A stretch of 64,000 nucleotides of DNA from Paragonimus westermani (GCA_008508345.1 QNGE01001694.1:36759-100758), one strand, 5' to 3'; positions 28,514-39,805 are shown, numbered from the stretch's first letter. Program-made: numbers and translations. The notes: generated by a model from the sequence alone, not told the origin.

Positions 28514-28997
28514 TGTTGTATAACAGGCAGTTTCGTTGTGAGTAGTATACTACTCACAAGTAGTGTATTACCCACAAGGGACATTCAGGAGCAAAAGGAC
28601 AAGCTCCGAACACGACGGACAAGAAGAGACTATCGAAACAGTGTGTACATGATGTGTGAGAACTTTCACCAAGGCGAATGACCACGTACTGTCACCCAAT
28701 GTATGTGAGTGCATGTCCGTCGTGCAAATGAGTGTACACGTTTGTGGTTTAGTTTTTGACATGACCTATACGGAAGTTTGCGCAGTAGACCAACTTGTTG
28801 GCCAAGCGTCTTTTGCAGACACAACAGGGGGATCTACTGATTAGAAGAGGGTGTACGTCACTTTCATCTCTCCCATCAATACAGACATGCAAACCGTGGG
28901 ACAACCGAACAAAGACTCGTCGCAGCTGGAACAAGGTTTGATGAGAGGAGAGAACTTAATTTATGCTGCAATTTAAATAAACTACTCACGAGTAGCC
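28514..28997 (+). mobile_element. Palindrome-bearing repeat, family 3 copy 1 (LTR-like)
   Basis: The repeat begins TGTTGTATAACAGG and at 28538-28557 has a perfect 20-bp palindrome, GTGAGTAGTATACTACTCAC. The first ~108 bp align with 63895-64000, and the two copies start to match at the same base, which fixes the 5' end. The TG start and an AATAAA near 28973 suggest an LTR. AATAAA is followed by CTACTCACGAGTAG, which re-uses the palindrome's half-site. The 3' end is uncertain: about 28997, or a CA near 29091. No clean target duplication is seen, and no coding sequence is associated. Confidence 0.5.
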
Positions 28998-29637
28998 AGA
29001 TGGATACGGTTATGAACTGCCGAGATAATAAGAAATCCGAATAAACGAAAACCGTGGAGTGCCAACCAACAAGTGTTGGTGTTTTTCACATAGGAAGACG
29101 TGATTGACAGCAACTCCGCTAAGGGATTAGCGCACATGTTCATTGTTTCATCGAATTTTGTACTGCTAGGGTCGATTCAATGAACAAGTGTAGTATGATC
29201 ACAATAGTAGCTTTTCATTTTACGGTAACTAACCTGAGATGTAGCGGTAACTGCAAGCGGCTTGAAGTAAACGATAGAAGGCTGGTAAAAAACGAATCGA
29301 CGTTCCGCCACCCAGCATTCTGCTCACACAATCGAAGGATGACAGATAGGTTGGATACTGTCGGCCTACACACGACCAGACAAGATTCAAGTGGACATCA
29401 TTCAAACTCAGAAACCTCAATTTAACATAAGATAAATTAGAGGCATCTCGACTGATTCTACTTGTGAGAGTGATATAATGACAGGTGTCACCGATTTTAC
29501 TCATCTGCATTATTTTTGCGTTATTGTCAAAAGATAAAACGTCTGTTCTTTGAGGCCAAGTTACACTGTTTGCCTGGGCTACCTGGAAAGTCTATCTGAA
29601 TACGAAGGCTGTGATCAAATGTGAGTGATATTCAACT
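28998..29637. other. Unassigned; possible downstream part of the R2-like remnant
   Basis: Minus-strand translation below 29638 would be where the restriction-like endonuclease of an R2 element should follow. I see no convincing PD..(D/E)XK-like residues. It may also include the 3' end of the family 3 repeat. Confidence 0.35.
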
Positions 29638-30790
29638 TCAAAATAAACCAAATCCCCGACTGCTAATCAGTTTCTTGTTTCTCAGTTCACGAACTGATAA
29701 TGCAACTGCGATGTTGCATAATTTGCATCTGTTAGAATGGATAAGAGGACATAACTGAGGAATGTGAGACAAGCTTTCATTCCTATCACCACGTTGGAAT
29801 TTTAATTCCTCCAGTGATCTTGGACGGCAACGTGGGCTACGGATTTTCGTGAGCAGCACGCCAACCCTAAGTTGCATTGCTTCGATATACAGGCTAGGAG
29901 TAACCTTGGTTGAGTACTGTAAACACTTGTGTGACGTGGCTGTCGTTTGGGTATGTTGGAAACAGGCACCATTGTGTGTACTGTATAGGAACTATCTCCA
30001 CGCTAAATTTGCTCCCACTTTGGATGCAACGATCATTTCCGCTATTGACTCCGGTGTCAGGACAAGTAGTGCATCTCTTAACAAGTGTTTTTCGGTGCAG
30101 GATCTCTTCAAAAGCGCACGAGATGGGGTACCTCGATGAAGCTGGAATTGATATCCGATTAAAGAAAAGCTTTCGATGTCTTTAGGCACCTGCAGCCATT
30201 TCTTACTAATAGACCACACTGCTTGATCTAACGACTTAAGCGTGTTTTTAATAATGCGCTGAGACACAGTTGATGGGTCCACCGCGGTAAGAGACGTGTC
30301 CGCAAGATTTCGACTATTTGCTGGAGTTCTACAGACGTTGTCTTCGCCTCAATTAACATTTTCAAGGGTCGCAAACTACACCTGTTGACTGTTGGTAAGA
30401 TTCCCCTCCAGCTGAACGGTACGTCTAAAACCTTGAATGCTGTTATGAGAAAGTGGATACTATGGAAGTTTCATTTACTTTCCAGTGTCTGTCGTCAACA
30501 CCAGTGACAAATATTCTCCTATCTGCATCTATATGGATACGTTGGGTCTTCGAGTGACTCACGGTGAAACCGATATCAAGCAAACAGTCCTGCAGATATT
30601 CCATTCCGAATGCCATTGTTTCCCTCGAGAGAGTTGTTCGTTTCATATCATCCACATATGCCGGATGGTTCATTTGCCTTCCAGGTGTGTTTAGAGCAGT
30701 CAAAATTCAAAAGAGGATGAGAGGGGTTCATTCAACTTCGTTATAAACAATAGTTTGCCAACATCAATGCAGTCAGTCACCTGTACAGGA
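29638..30790 (-). pseudogene. R2-clade non-LTR retrotransposon remnant (RT to zinc-knuckle region)
   Basis: Reading the minus strand from 30.79 kb down, segments appear in the order of R2-type polyproteins. First comes a degraded PLS..F segment, then MNHPAYVDDM, the RT catalytic Y-x-D-D box. Next is DIGFTVSHSKTQ, then in another frame FKVLDVPFSWRGI, and LQQIVEILRTRLLPRWTHQL. Then, in a further frame, come SLDQAVWSISKKWLQVPKD and LHRGTPS. Last is YIEAMQLRVGVLLTK with ESLSHIPQLCPLIHSNRCK, matching the pattern before the R2 endonuclease (E.L.H..Q.CP..H..R). The first C-x-x-C of the CCHC knuckle is missing (KFQRGD). At least two frame changes and several stops make it dead. It abuts the 3' side of an RTE-like element. 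No 28S rRNA sequence is visible nearby. The assignment is from motif order and is not alignment-tested. Confidence 0.6.
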
Positions 30791-30867
30791 ATGCACGGTT
30801 GGCGGCATCCGATTCGGATTAGCCTGTCATAGTGACCGAATCCAAAGAACGCCTGCGCTTAGCCATC

Positions 30868-30900
30868 ACTGCAATTGGCTTGCGCTGCGCCAATTGCAGT
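30868..30900. repeat. 12-bp perfect inverted repeat in RTE 3' region
   Basis: ACTGCAATTGGC (30868-30879) and GCCAATTGCAGT (30889-30900) flank a 9-nt GC-rich loop. The hairpin lies just downstream, in element sense, of the gap in the minus-strand RTE-like element. It could be a structured 3' UTR used for RT recognition, which is an inference. Confidence 0.7.
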
Positions 30901-30966
30901 TCCGCCCACACAACACATATCCAGTGTAAACCCGAAGGAATAAGACCGGGAGGTGTGCCAGTGGGG

Positions 30967-31797
30967 NNNNNNNNNNNNNNNNNNNNNNNNNNNNNNNNNN
31001 NNNNNNNNNNNNNNNNNNNNNNNNNNNNNNNNNNNNNNNNNNNNNNNNNNNNNNNNNNNNNNNNNNNNNNNNNNNNNNNNNNNNNNNNNNNNNNNNNNNN
31101 NNNNNNNNNNNNNNNNNNNNNNNNNNNNNNNNNNNNNNNNNNNNNNNNNNNNNNNNNNNNNNNNNNNNNNNNNNNNNNNNNNNNNNNNNNNNNNNNNNNN
31201 NNNNNNNNNNNNNNNNNNNNNNNNNNNNNNNNNNNNNNNNNNNNNNNNNNNNNNNNNNNNNNNNNNNNNNNNNNNNNNNNNNNNNNNNNNNNNNNNNNNN
31301 NNNNNNNNNNNNNNNNNNNNNNNNNNNNNNNNNNNNNNNNNNNNNNNNNNNNNNNNNNNNNNNNNNNNNNNNNNNNNNNNNNNNNNNNNNNNNNNNNNNN
31401 NNNNNNNNNNNNNNNNNNNNNNNNNNNNNNNNNNNNNNNNNNNNNNNNNNNNNNNNNNNNNNNNNNNNNNNNNNNNNNNNNNNNNNNNNNNNNNNNNNNN
31501 NNNNNNNNNNNNNNNNNNNNNNNNNNNNNNNNNNNNNNNNNNNNNNNNNNNNNNNNNNNNNNNNNNNNNNNNNNNNNNNNNNNNNNNNNNNNNNNNNNNN
31601 NNNNNNNNNNNNNNNNNNNNNNNNNNNNNNNNNNNNNNNNNNNNNNNNNNNNNNNNNNNNNNNNNNNNNNNNNNNNNNNNNNNNNNNNNNNNNNNNNNNN
31701 NNNNNNNNNNNNNNNNNNNNNNNNNNNNNNNNNNNNNNNNNNNNNNNNNNNNNNNNNNNNNNNNNNNNNNNNNNNNNNNNNNNNNNNNNNNNNNNNN
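30967..31797. other. Assembly gap (831 N)
   Basis: The gap sits within the RTE-like element, so the C-terminal part of its RT is not readable. Long ORFs that appear to cross it are artefacts of the N run. Confidence 0.99.
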
Positions 31798-32400
31798 GAT
31801 GCGAATTTCGGGTGGAGGTACACAAGCAGCACCTCCACCAGGAGAAGGCTGAAAAAACGAAAACGTCTTACCTGTGTTGAGTTACAATCCAAACTTCGAT
31901 GCTGCCGCAGCGAAGGCTGTAGCCAGTCGTTGCAGCTCTTCTTCGCTGTGTACTAGCAATGCGCTGTCATCGGCGAACAGAAGCATGCGCATGGTTGACG
32001 TATGTAACCGAGCTGGGGCGCCGAAACGTCGGATATTCAACAGACGCCCGTCCGTCCGATACTCCACCTCAACACCATTCTCTTCAGAGTTCTGAAAAGC
32101 AACTGTTACCATCACAGTCAAATATAAGCTAAATAGGGCTGGGGCCAGAACACAACCCTGCTTCACGCCAGTGACGATGTCGAAATCATCAGAGGTTGAT
32201 CCACACGATTGCACCTTCGCCTTCATGCCCACATGCAACGATCTAACCATACTGACGAACATACCTAGACATCCAAACTTACCAAGCACCGTCCGCAGCG
32301 CCTCGCGGCTCACGGAATCGAGCGATTTGTGCCCTCAACCCAAGCCTTTGGCTAAAAAGCCTGTACCGCAAGACAGCAGCTGTCTCACACACACGCAGAC

Positions 32401-33297
32401 GCAACAGCTTCAACCACCAAGGAGAGGATCGACAGCCCTATCAAAACAAGTCCAGCACTCACTCACAGGAACAGTAAAACTGTACACACGATCCTAGCAA
32501 TCAGACAAGCAATCCAGGCAAAAACAAGCATCTCGCTCAACACACAGGCACCACGCACAGCAAACGCACGCATCTACTTTTTGTCTGGCTGCTCCCCTTT
32601 TGGCGAATCTGACAAGGTTGAGCCTGTAAGGACCGAAGTCCTAGTCAACACAGCCCTCCGGATCAAAAGAGCACGCAAGCCTGACCATCACGCCAAGGTA
32701 GCAGAAAAGGTCAGGCCACGAATACACAGACATGTACGCAAACACAGCAACACACAATCAACCTCATCCCGGATTTTAGCCTACGACACATGATTCAACC
32801 CAGTGTCTTCAGCTGGGGTGACAAGACAACGGGACCGCCCACACATGTGATCTCAACTTAACTGGGTCTCCCGCGCGCCGATGAGCAATACACAGCTGCA
32901 GAGCCTCGTAGATTGCATAGTGTTCCCAGTGTTCCTGTCGACATCCATAGGAGTCCACCCAGCACTGCTGTAACACACTCACGGATCACATCTCTGTATT
33001 TTATCCGGACCCTTGATGTAGTGTATTTGTTATAGTTGTTCATTATTTACGTTACTCAATGTTTGCATAAACCTCTGATGTTTAGATGTTTGGTTTTATT
33101 TCGTCCGAATATACCCACTAAAGTCATGAGAACGACAGAGTATCGAGCAAGATTTGTTTTGTGTGTTCGATCATCAGGCTGATTACAACACAGTAAATAT
33201 GAAAACAGTCACTAGGGTGAGTCGGAAAAACGGACAATATAGGTCATGGACAGCGTGTTTGTTATCAGTTACACAGCCACCGTTCCAAATCATGGGC
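32401..33297. other. CA-rich DNA, possibly element leader; otherwise unassigned
   Basis: The plus strand of 32.38-32.80 kb is rich in A and C (ACACAC, CAACAG). It continues from the RTE-like leader homology, so part of it may be 5' UTR of that element. From 32.87 to 33.30 kb I see nothing defined. On the minus strand, CTGATGA at 33171-33177 lies where a Penelope-type hammerhead would be expected, but it has no GAAA partner. Confidence 0.4.
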
Positions 33298-33500
33298 TCA
33301 GAAGAGGTTAAGTTTCCGCACGAACTTCTTCCGAGTGTAGAGATCAGGGTTGCGCAGTCGGATGTTAATGGCTTCAGCGACAGTCAACATTTAGTAGACA
33401 ATCTGAAAAGCATCTTTCTTACTGAAAGAATGTTAAGAGTCAGTCAAATGAGCAACTGTCGCACTCAACAAGCGCGAGTGTGACTCGCCTTCACTGATGT
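33298..33500 (-). pseudogene. Penelope-like element, 3' end of GIY-YIG ORF (second fragment)
   Basis: The minus-strand frame, ending in TGA at 33298-33300, reads SRLLSATVAHLTDS, stop, KKDAFQIVY, stop, then AEAINIRLRNPDLYTRKK and FVRKLNLF. The order AHL.....AF.IV......AEAI.IRL..PDL...K.FV..L.LF is the C-terminal part of the GIY-YIG endonuclease of Penelope-like elements. It parallels the fragment at 1276-1485. Two in-frame stops show that it is inactive. Upstream I find no RT motif that I would stand behind, so the element is 5'-truncated, as most Penelope insertions are. Confidence 0.6.
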
Positions 33501-34429
33501 TCGAACGTCGATGGTACGAGTAGCTGAGCTTCGTTTGAAAAGCTGTCGAATTAAAGAGGCTGCAGGTGGAAACCCGCATTTTCCGGTTGCTTGCCCAAAG
33601 CGTTTATCAGTTGCTCGTTAATTGTGATAGAGATGCTTACATATAAAAACAGGTTGCACTACCTCGGGTGTGTTGGCCTGTTTGGTAAAACTGGCTACGA
33701 ATTTGGTAGGCTCGGTTTCAGCACACAGAGCTGCTTGATAGAATGATGACGTCTGGAAAAACATGTGATCGAATCGGGACTATTGTGCCCGTTATGTTTT
33801 GACAGTCGTTTGGCTGGAGCCAACTGGGATGACAGTTGATGCGTTATGTACCGCCAATGCATTCTCAGAGAGTAGGGGAAACAGAGACTTGCGCGGGAGC
33901 CACAGAAGTCTCAACACGATGAGCCAGTGCCTAGTACTGTTAATCTATTAGATGCACCAAACCGTTGTGTTTGATCTACACTTGTGGATTTCCGCGGCGG
34001 CAAGTGCAGTCACCATTTGGCATTTTCCACTTATCGGTTTGTCACACGATCAGCTATGGCTGAATACAAACATTTCAGCGTAGACTTTAGGGTGTAGGGT
34101 TCATACGCGCAACGTTGACCACCAAAACCTAACAGTAAGCACTGAAAGCACCGTTACTACTTGCTTACGTAGGCTTGAACGCGTGCTAAACTCTGTATAA
34201 CGTTGAAGGCAGTTCTGACAGTTCTGAGTGAGCTAATGCTTTGTTACTAGTTGTCAAACATTTAGCGAGGTTGCCATTCAGAGATTCCCGGGTGGGAGCC
34301 ATAAGTGGAGAGGAATGCTCGTAGGGAATGCGTCACAAACATTGGCTCTGTGTCCTGTTTGGATTATGTAACTTGTTATTGATAAAGCTGGGTTGACTTC
34401 GTCAACTTCTATGTATGCGCCTGGCGTTC
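33501..34429. other. No recognised feature
   Basis: This may include decayed upstream parts of the Penelope-like fragment. No RT palm motif or repeat shared with other parts of the window was found. Confidence 0.4.
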
Positions 34430-34759
34430 CTAGTGTAGTGAGGATAGACGGTCGCACCATACTACTCACACCACTATTCAGTAGCAGCATGGATCGAGAT
34501 GATCGCGGATCGAGATAATCGCGTGATAAATACGGCAGAGATACGGGATGGATCGTTGGAGAACAGAATGACATATAATGACTTTCGCTACACGACGGAA
34601 CTGATACATGGTGTGTAGAGCGACTGGAGTATCCTCAGAAGAGTATGGTGTGCAAATGAGTGTTTCCGTTTGTTGTCGTGCTCAGACGCCTAAGTAGTGT
34701 GTTGGTTTCTCCAATAAAGAAACCTTTGTGTCATCCGCCTTCTGGGTTTACAACACTAG
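34430..34759 (+). mobile_element. Solo LTR, family 2 (with 4-bp TSD)
   Basis: The unit 34434-34755 (322 bp) starts TGTAGTGAGG and ends GGTTTACAACA, giving TG...CA ends. It is flanked by direct CTAG copies at 34430-34433 and 34756-34759. Inside are a TATA-like TATAAT (34574-34579) and a poly(A) signal AATAAA (34713-34718) about 40 bp from the 3' end, as in an LTR. It contains a 16-bp tandem duplication (GGATCGAGATRATCGC, 34491-34522). Only one copy is in the window and no internal domain adjoins it. Confidence 0.6.
34491..34522. repeat. 16-bp tandem duplication
   Basis: Two adjacent copies of GGATCGAGATRATCGC differ at one base. They lie in the presumed U3 of the family 2 LTR. Confidence 0.8.
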
Positions 34760-37700
34760 TTGTGTTCCCAGCCGCATAGCTTGATACGCGAAGCTAAGAA
34801 ACACAGTCAACGTTTGTGACGCATTCAGTGATTTTTCGAAGCAACCCGGAACGCATCCTTCGCTTCACTCAAGCTTTGGCTATCAGGCATTAAAATTCTT
34901 CATGTGTTCAAAACAATTTGTGTTGACATTGCAGCTGCTCTGATAGTCAGCATTTCGATATTTTTAACTCCCATTTCCGTCTGTCTAATTCCTTGAGTCA
35001 TGAATTCCGCTCTATGGAACCTTCTATTAATGTTAAAAATGAATTGCGTGCCCGTGTGTGATTGAAATGTACGGATTTACTGCTTTTCCTCATTGTCCTA
35101 TTCAAGTTCATCAAGCGTACAAATCGCTTTGAACTGGGTATGAACAGAGGAGGCTGTTCTCTTGTCACTTTCTGGGGAGGCTATATATAGGTCAGCTTCC
35201 AAAAGAGTGCACGTTTACGCTCCTCTGTGTTTTCGTGTTATATAAAATGTACATAATGCAAAATATTTGTAAGTAGCAAAAATTCTTCTTGAACGATAAT
35301 TTTGTCACAAGAATTTCTTTATGTGACAACACTGGACTCAACTATGTCACAGTTGAATGAGTGTTTTGGAAGTTAGAGTAAAACACATTTCCCGAATCCT
35401 ACAAAGACCTGAAGAATCTTATGTTAGACTGTACGGAATGTTGTGCATGAGCAACTGGTTCACTTTGTCTTCGTCAAAACGACCTGTCTACTGATCTGGG
35501 TACTGAATAACTGATGTTGATAGTTCATCATCATGTTTGTCGGTCGGATGTCACTAAGGCTTCACATAAAGTTAGTGAAAATCATCATTTCGTTCATAAA
35601 ATTTTCCACGTCCTTTTTTTCTACCATGCTAAATAGGACAGCTTATGCACGTACAGCTTCCTGACTAATGTGACCTGATAACTAGTGATACACCTTCTTG
35701 TTCGCTCGAGGGGTATTTAAGTATGTTACCAAGTAAAAATTTAAATAGTATACCTCTACGATGTTGATTCCTATACCGAAATTGCCGACTCACTTGGGCT
35801 GAATAATGGCTGGTCCAGAACTACAGAATGCTGACAGTCGTTACCTGTTTCACGCAATCTTCAATCCACAGAGATTTCAGAACACTTTTGAAAAATGTGA
35901 GAACTCCCACCGCCTCCAATGAACCTCCTACTCTGAGAGCCCTAATAAAACAGTGGTCAGATTTCTATTGCAGTTTTTATGTGTTCGTTCGACTGCAAGT
36001 CTGAGATAGATGGTAACGCTCTTTAAAGTATATAAACATAGAAAACGTACTTTCTCAGATACTATCAAGGGAGTTATGCAGCCAACAGACGTGTCGATCG
36101 ACAGTAGTGTTTGGATGTGGTCGAAGCCCATAGCACAAAAATGGCTGAGTAATGACAAGTCAAATTAGGCAACAAATGAGAGCAGTCAAAAGGCTTATCC
36201 AAAGAAAAGCGCACAGAGTGTTTAAATGGTAGCTCACCTACATTCATTGCTGTAATAATCGTTTAAACTAGCGTGTACAGTCAGCTGGAGTACATGCGAA
36301 ATGTACAATGAAAATGTAGCTGTATCGAATGGCTCTTCAAGAGGTGAGTAACGAAACTTAGAATCAACATCGTGAAGTCGCGTAAATATCTCAGTTCGCA
36401 GACGAGAATGAGAAATGGATTGGCTATCAGTAACTGGAGGTTATAAAAACCATAACTTAGTTCTAGGAGCGCCATACTGACAGGCAAAAGTGTATAAGGA
36501 TTGGTTAAACGAACTAGGTTCGTTGTACACGCTGAATCGTGCTACTGACTGCCTTTAGATGATCGACAGATACAACAGTTTGGAAACAAGGTGTTTTCTG
36601 AGTCTCAAGTTGTCGCATATTGCAGTGCTTTATCAAGCAGAAATTTGAGATGGCTCTTTTAAGTTACTCTAGTATTCATTACGGGTGAAAACGTGCTTCT
36701 TGTTTTATGTCAAATGTCGTTACAACTCAATGCAGTCTTCATTTCTGCCCTGGGGATACACGTGTACTTTCCCACCGGCCGTATTGCATTCAGCCGAATT
36801 TACGTAGAATTCTATCTGAGTATTTTATATAGTTCTATAAGTTCATTTGCATAACAACAATGGTGGTCGTTGTTCCAAGTTCACTAAATTCACTGCGATT
36901 TAACACGGTGAAACGTGCACGCCTTGTGCCTCCAAACATGTTATCCGGTTCCCACTGTATTTGCATATCTTCAACTGGATTCCTCTATGCAAACTTTTGT
37001 ATCTCATACCCACACCTACAATTCTTCTGTCATCACTTGCCTAGGACGGTTTTGACACAACGGTCGAGTGTAAACTTTAATTAAACTACTTTAAATTTTC
37101 TGCGAGTAGCTAATATTTACCTTCTGAAGGATACTTGATGCAATAGAATGAAATTACCCACTGAGCAAACTAATGACACGTGAATCGGCGACAACCAGCA
37201 TCAGTCAGGTGAAAAGAGTTAGCTAAAAGTACATACAGCGTTTGACTGTCAGCCTAGCTGATTTTTAGGCCAGAATCGGTGATATGTGACAGCAAATTGT
37301 AAACTGACGACCTCTAGCTACGGTGAACAAATTTTTGTCAATAAAGCGTTGAATAGCAATGGTACCTTGTGGCCTCGTGTACTTAATTCATGGGATGGTT
37401 CAGTAGATCACTAACATACTGGTACAAACAATCCTACTGCTTCTGTTAAATGTCACCAACCTTCACTAGTTCTTCGTTTTAATCTGTCTCAGAATTGAAT
37501 AACAATTAGGAAGAATGGGTAGTAGATAACCGTTCACAGTTGAGAGAAGCGGAAGTATTGAGGCAAAGGGAGCAGTATCTACATTACTGTCGCCTTGACC
37601 ATCATCTCAACCTCGGCGGGTGTAATGGTTTTAACAAAACATTTTCAGCAGTTGTGCTTCACTTGTTTTTGGTTCACTTATGTTACACTATCTGTCCACG

Positions 37701-39119
37701 TTCAAGGCATATTTGTGTAGTCATACAGCTGAATACACGTCAACGAGGCAATTGCTCAAAAGGATAACAGAGCAAATTGATAGCAAGCGCGATTTTCGTT
37801 CAACCGGCAGACACACGAACTAAACAGTTAATTTGATAAACTTGTTTGAAGGTCGTCTACAAAGTATCGTTTGCCCGAGATCAACCTAACAAGGCTGTGT
37901 GTCAACGTCGAATTGTCAATGATTCGATTAAGTAATCCACATACGTGTACACAAGGAGACCCATTCGTGCTTTGATCCTCTCAAGGTCCGCGTTCCGTAC
38001 ATCTTGTCCCATATTGACCAACCACAAACTACAAACTATGGTATACACTATCAGACTGCAGGGGATTCGTATGCAATATTTTATATTCTAGACCTCCTGT
38101 CGAAATAGTGAAAATATGTTGACCTTCTTGGAAAACACTTCCCTTATGTTAACGTATGGTCGCACCTTTTGCATATCATAAAAGTTAATCCAATAACTTA
38201 CAAGTTTGTTGTCCGACGTTATGTTTTCACTACAGTAACAAACCTAGCGTTATTTTTGCTTTGACTTGCCGCAGTTATTTCCATGTGGCTTCACGCAGCC
38301 ACGTGATCCAGAGGAGTAGCTGTTGCAGGCCGTCATAATCATATCATGTTTATAATCGAAGTGATAATCTCGAGGTGTGTTTCAAGTGAACGGGTACAAA
38401 AGTTGAATCGGGGGTGATACTGGAATATTACGTTCAGCAGCTAATCCTTTTTGAAAGTAAAGACATGGTGATGGCTACCGGAAGTAACCAAACGTAACTT
38501 ACCTATTACCACCTTAAGAAAAAAAATCTGCAGGTGATCTATAATCCATTATATCAAACCTAATGAACCTCTCTGTCTATTCACCAACTTTGGAGGGCCA
38601 TTACAACGTGTAAGACGATGAATGAATGAACTGAACATGAATGTCAAGCATTTTTGTCCTGTTGCTGGGACATAGAGTAAGCCCCGGTGCAATTCATTTG
38701 TACTCGTCCCGATCACGCTGAGTGTCGGCTTTTCTAATGTTGATGATCAAATCAGCTGATTGCGCAACGATTAACGCATCTCTTCGCCGGTCTGATTTAT
38801 ACGACCAGAAGAGCAAACCAGTCAGGCCGTGGATAGCGGATCAATTTGAAGCTCATGTTGAAATGAATAAAATTAAAAAGATTGAATGGCCAATGTTTTA
38901 CAGATTGGTTAATTTGCGCAAGATTGTTGGGTGTTTATAGAGTGTCTCAATACACCGATTACTGCAGTACCTTAGTTTATATTTCGTCGGCCATTTAGTA
39001 GATTGATGGCAAACCATCCGACCGAACCATTCCAGAAGGTATCTGGTAAAGCATATCAAGTCTCGTAACCAACAGACTAGGTGTGAGCAACCAACATAAC
39101 CGTATAGCATACACGGAAG
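34760..39119. other. 4.4 kb with no recognised feature
   Basis: Short chance ORFs only. One small hairpin (GTGGCT...AGCCAC near 38.28-38.30 kb) was seen. No copies of the window's repeat families are present. Confidence 0.45.
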
Positions 39120-39256
39120 CAATGATTAGCATATGTATCGATGGGCTTCATTAAACAGTCGGCCCATGCTTCCATCAGACAACCGTGCTGATCAATGCCC
39201 TATTAACCTCATATTTGGCATGACAGAAATATCGCATGTCACATTCTCTTGTGAGC
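39120..39256 (-). repeat. tRNA-derived SINE, family A, copy 2
   Basis: This aligns with copy 1 and with the 62.6-kb copy through CGGCC-ATG--TT-CAT, GACAACCGTGCTGATCAATG and the flanking GCATGACAGAAATATCGCATG. The B-box region is decayed. It is the first of three copies within 0.9 kb. Confidence 0.55.
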
Positions 39257-39439
39257 AAACTTCACATTGCTCGATCGCCTCTACAGGAGACAGAAACTCT
39301 CCTGCTAATGCCAACCGATGATCCCAACACTGAGACTTTTCTCAAAGTTGAAATCACAGAAGTCATTGGATTGTTTAGGCAATATAGTGACAAGTAGTAG
39401 GGGATTTGATTGTTATAAATTGAACAACACTCAAATTTG

Positions 39440-39630
39440 ATCTCAGCAGTCGCATTCCTATACGGTTTCCAGTCAACCCATTTTGTAAAGATGCTCTAGA
39501 CACGCTTTTACCTCTCGTTGTTAGTAGTGCATATCCTCATATGTGCCCGGACTAGAATTCCGGCCACGTTTTCATATGGTAACACTGATCTCACATTGCG
39601 CACGATCGAATTTTCATACGCAAACTTTCT
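39440..39630 (-). repeat. tRNA-derived SINE, family A, copy 3 (box A deleted)
   Basis: On the minus strand the B-box GGAATTCTAGTCCGGG is kept. Relative to copy 1 about 16 nt containing box A are missing, since ATGAAAACGTGG is reached directly from GATCAGTGTTACC. The body beyond box B (plus-strand 39440-39530) aligns with the plus-strand copy at 39.8-40.0 kb in the order GTGTCTAGAGCA...CTTT. Confidence 0.6.
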
Positions 39631-39805
39631 GCCACATCCTCTGCTACTTAGCTGTACTTAAAATGTCGCTCAATCAGCCTCATGACTTTTGTGGTCCTAG
39701 GTTGGAGAGCAGTCCTAGTCGAAGGATCATCGACTGGAGTAAACAGGACAGTTAATGTCTCCTCTCGATACGACAATGTAAGCTGAACAATGCTGGCAGG
39801 AGAAT

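Larger units (their letters stand above)
30832..32400 (-). pseudogene. RTE-like non-LTR retrotransposon, internally deleted
   Basis: The minus strand encodes DSVSREALRTVLGKFGC, then VTGVKQGCVLAPALFSLYL, YRTDGRLLN and MLLFADDSALL. These are RT palm motifs with the F-A-D-D catalytic box at about 31.94-31.97 kb. A frame change follows, with a TGKTFSFFQPSPGGGAAC tail. The rest is hidden by 831 N (30967-31797). Upstream the frame stops near 32335, where the sequence changes into a block matching the 5' leader of the 47-kb element (TTGC-GTACAGGCTTTT). The leader is therefore joined directly to RT and the APE-type endonuclease is missing. No intact ORF remains. RTE is the best guess, and other EN/RT LINE clades with this motif wording are possible. 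Confidence 0.7.

Noticed and set aside
29638..30790. R2 insertion inside a 28S rRNA gene
   Set aside because: No rRNA-like sequence was seen on either side. The flanks are an RTE-like element and unassigned DNA.
30819..31956. Long ORFs of 299-374 codons across this region on both strands
   Set aside because: They are mostly N and exist only because undetermined bases contain no stop. Only the short RT peptides at the edges carry evidence.
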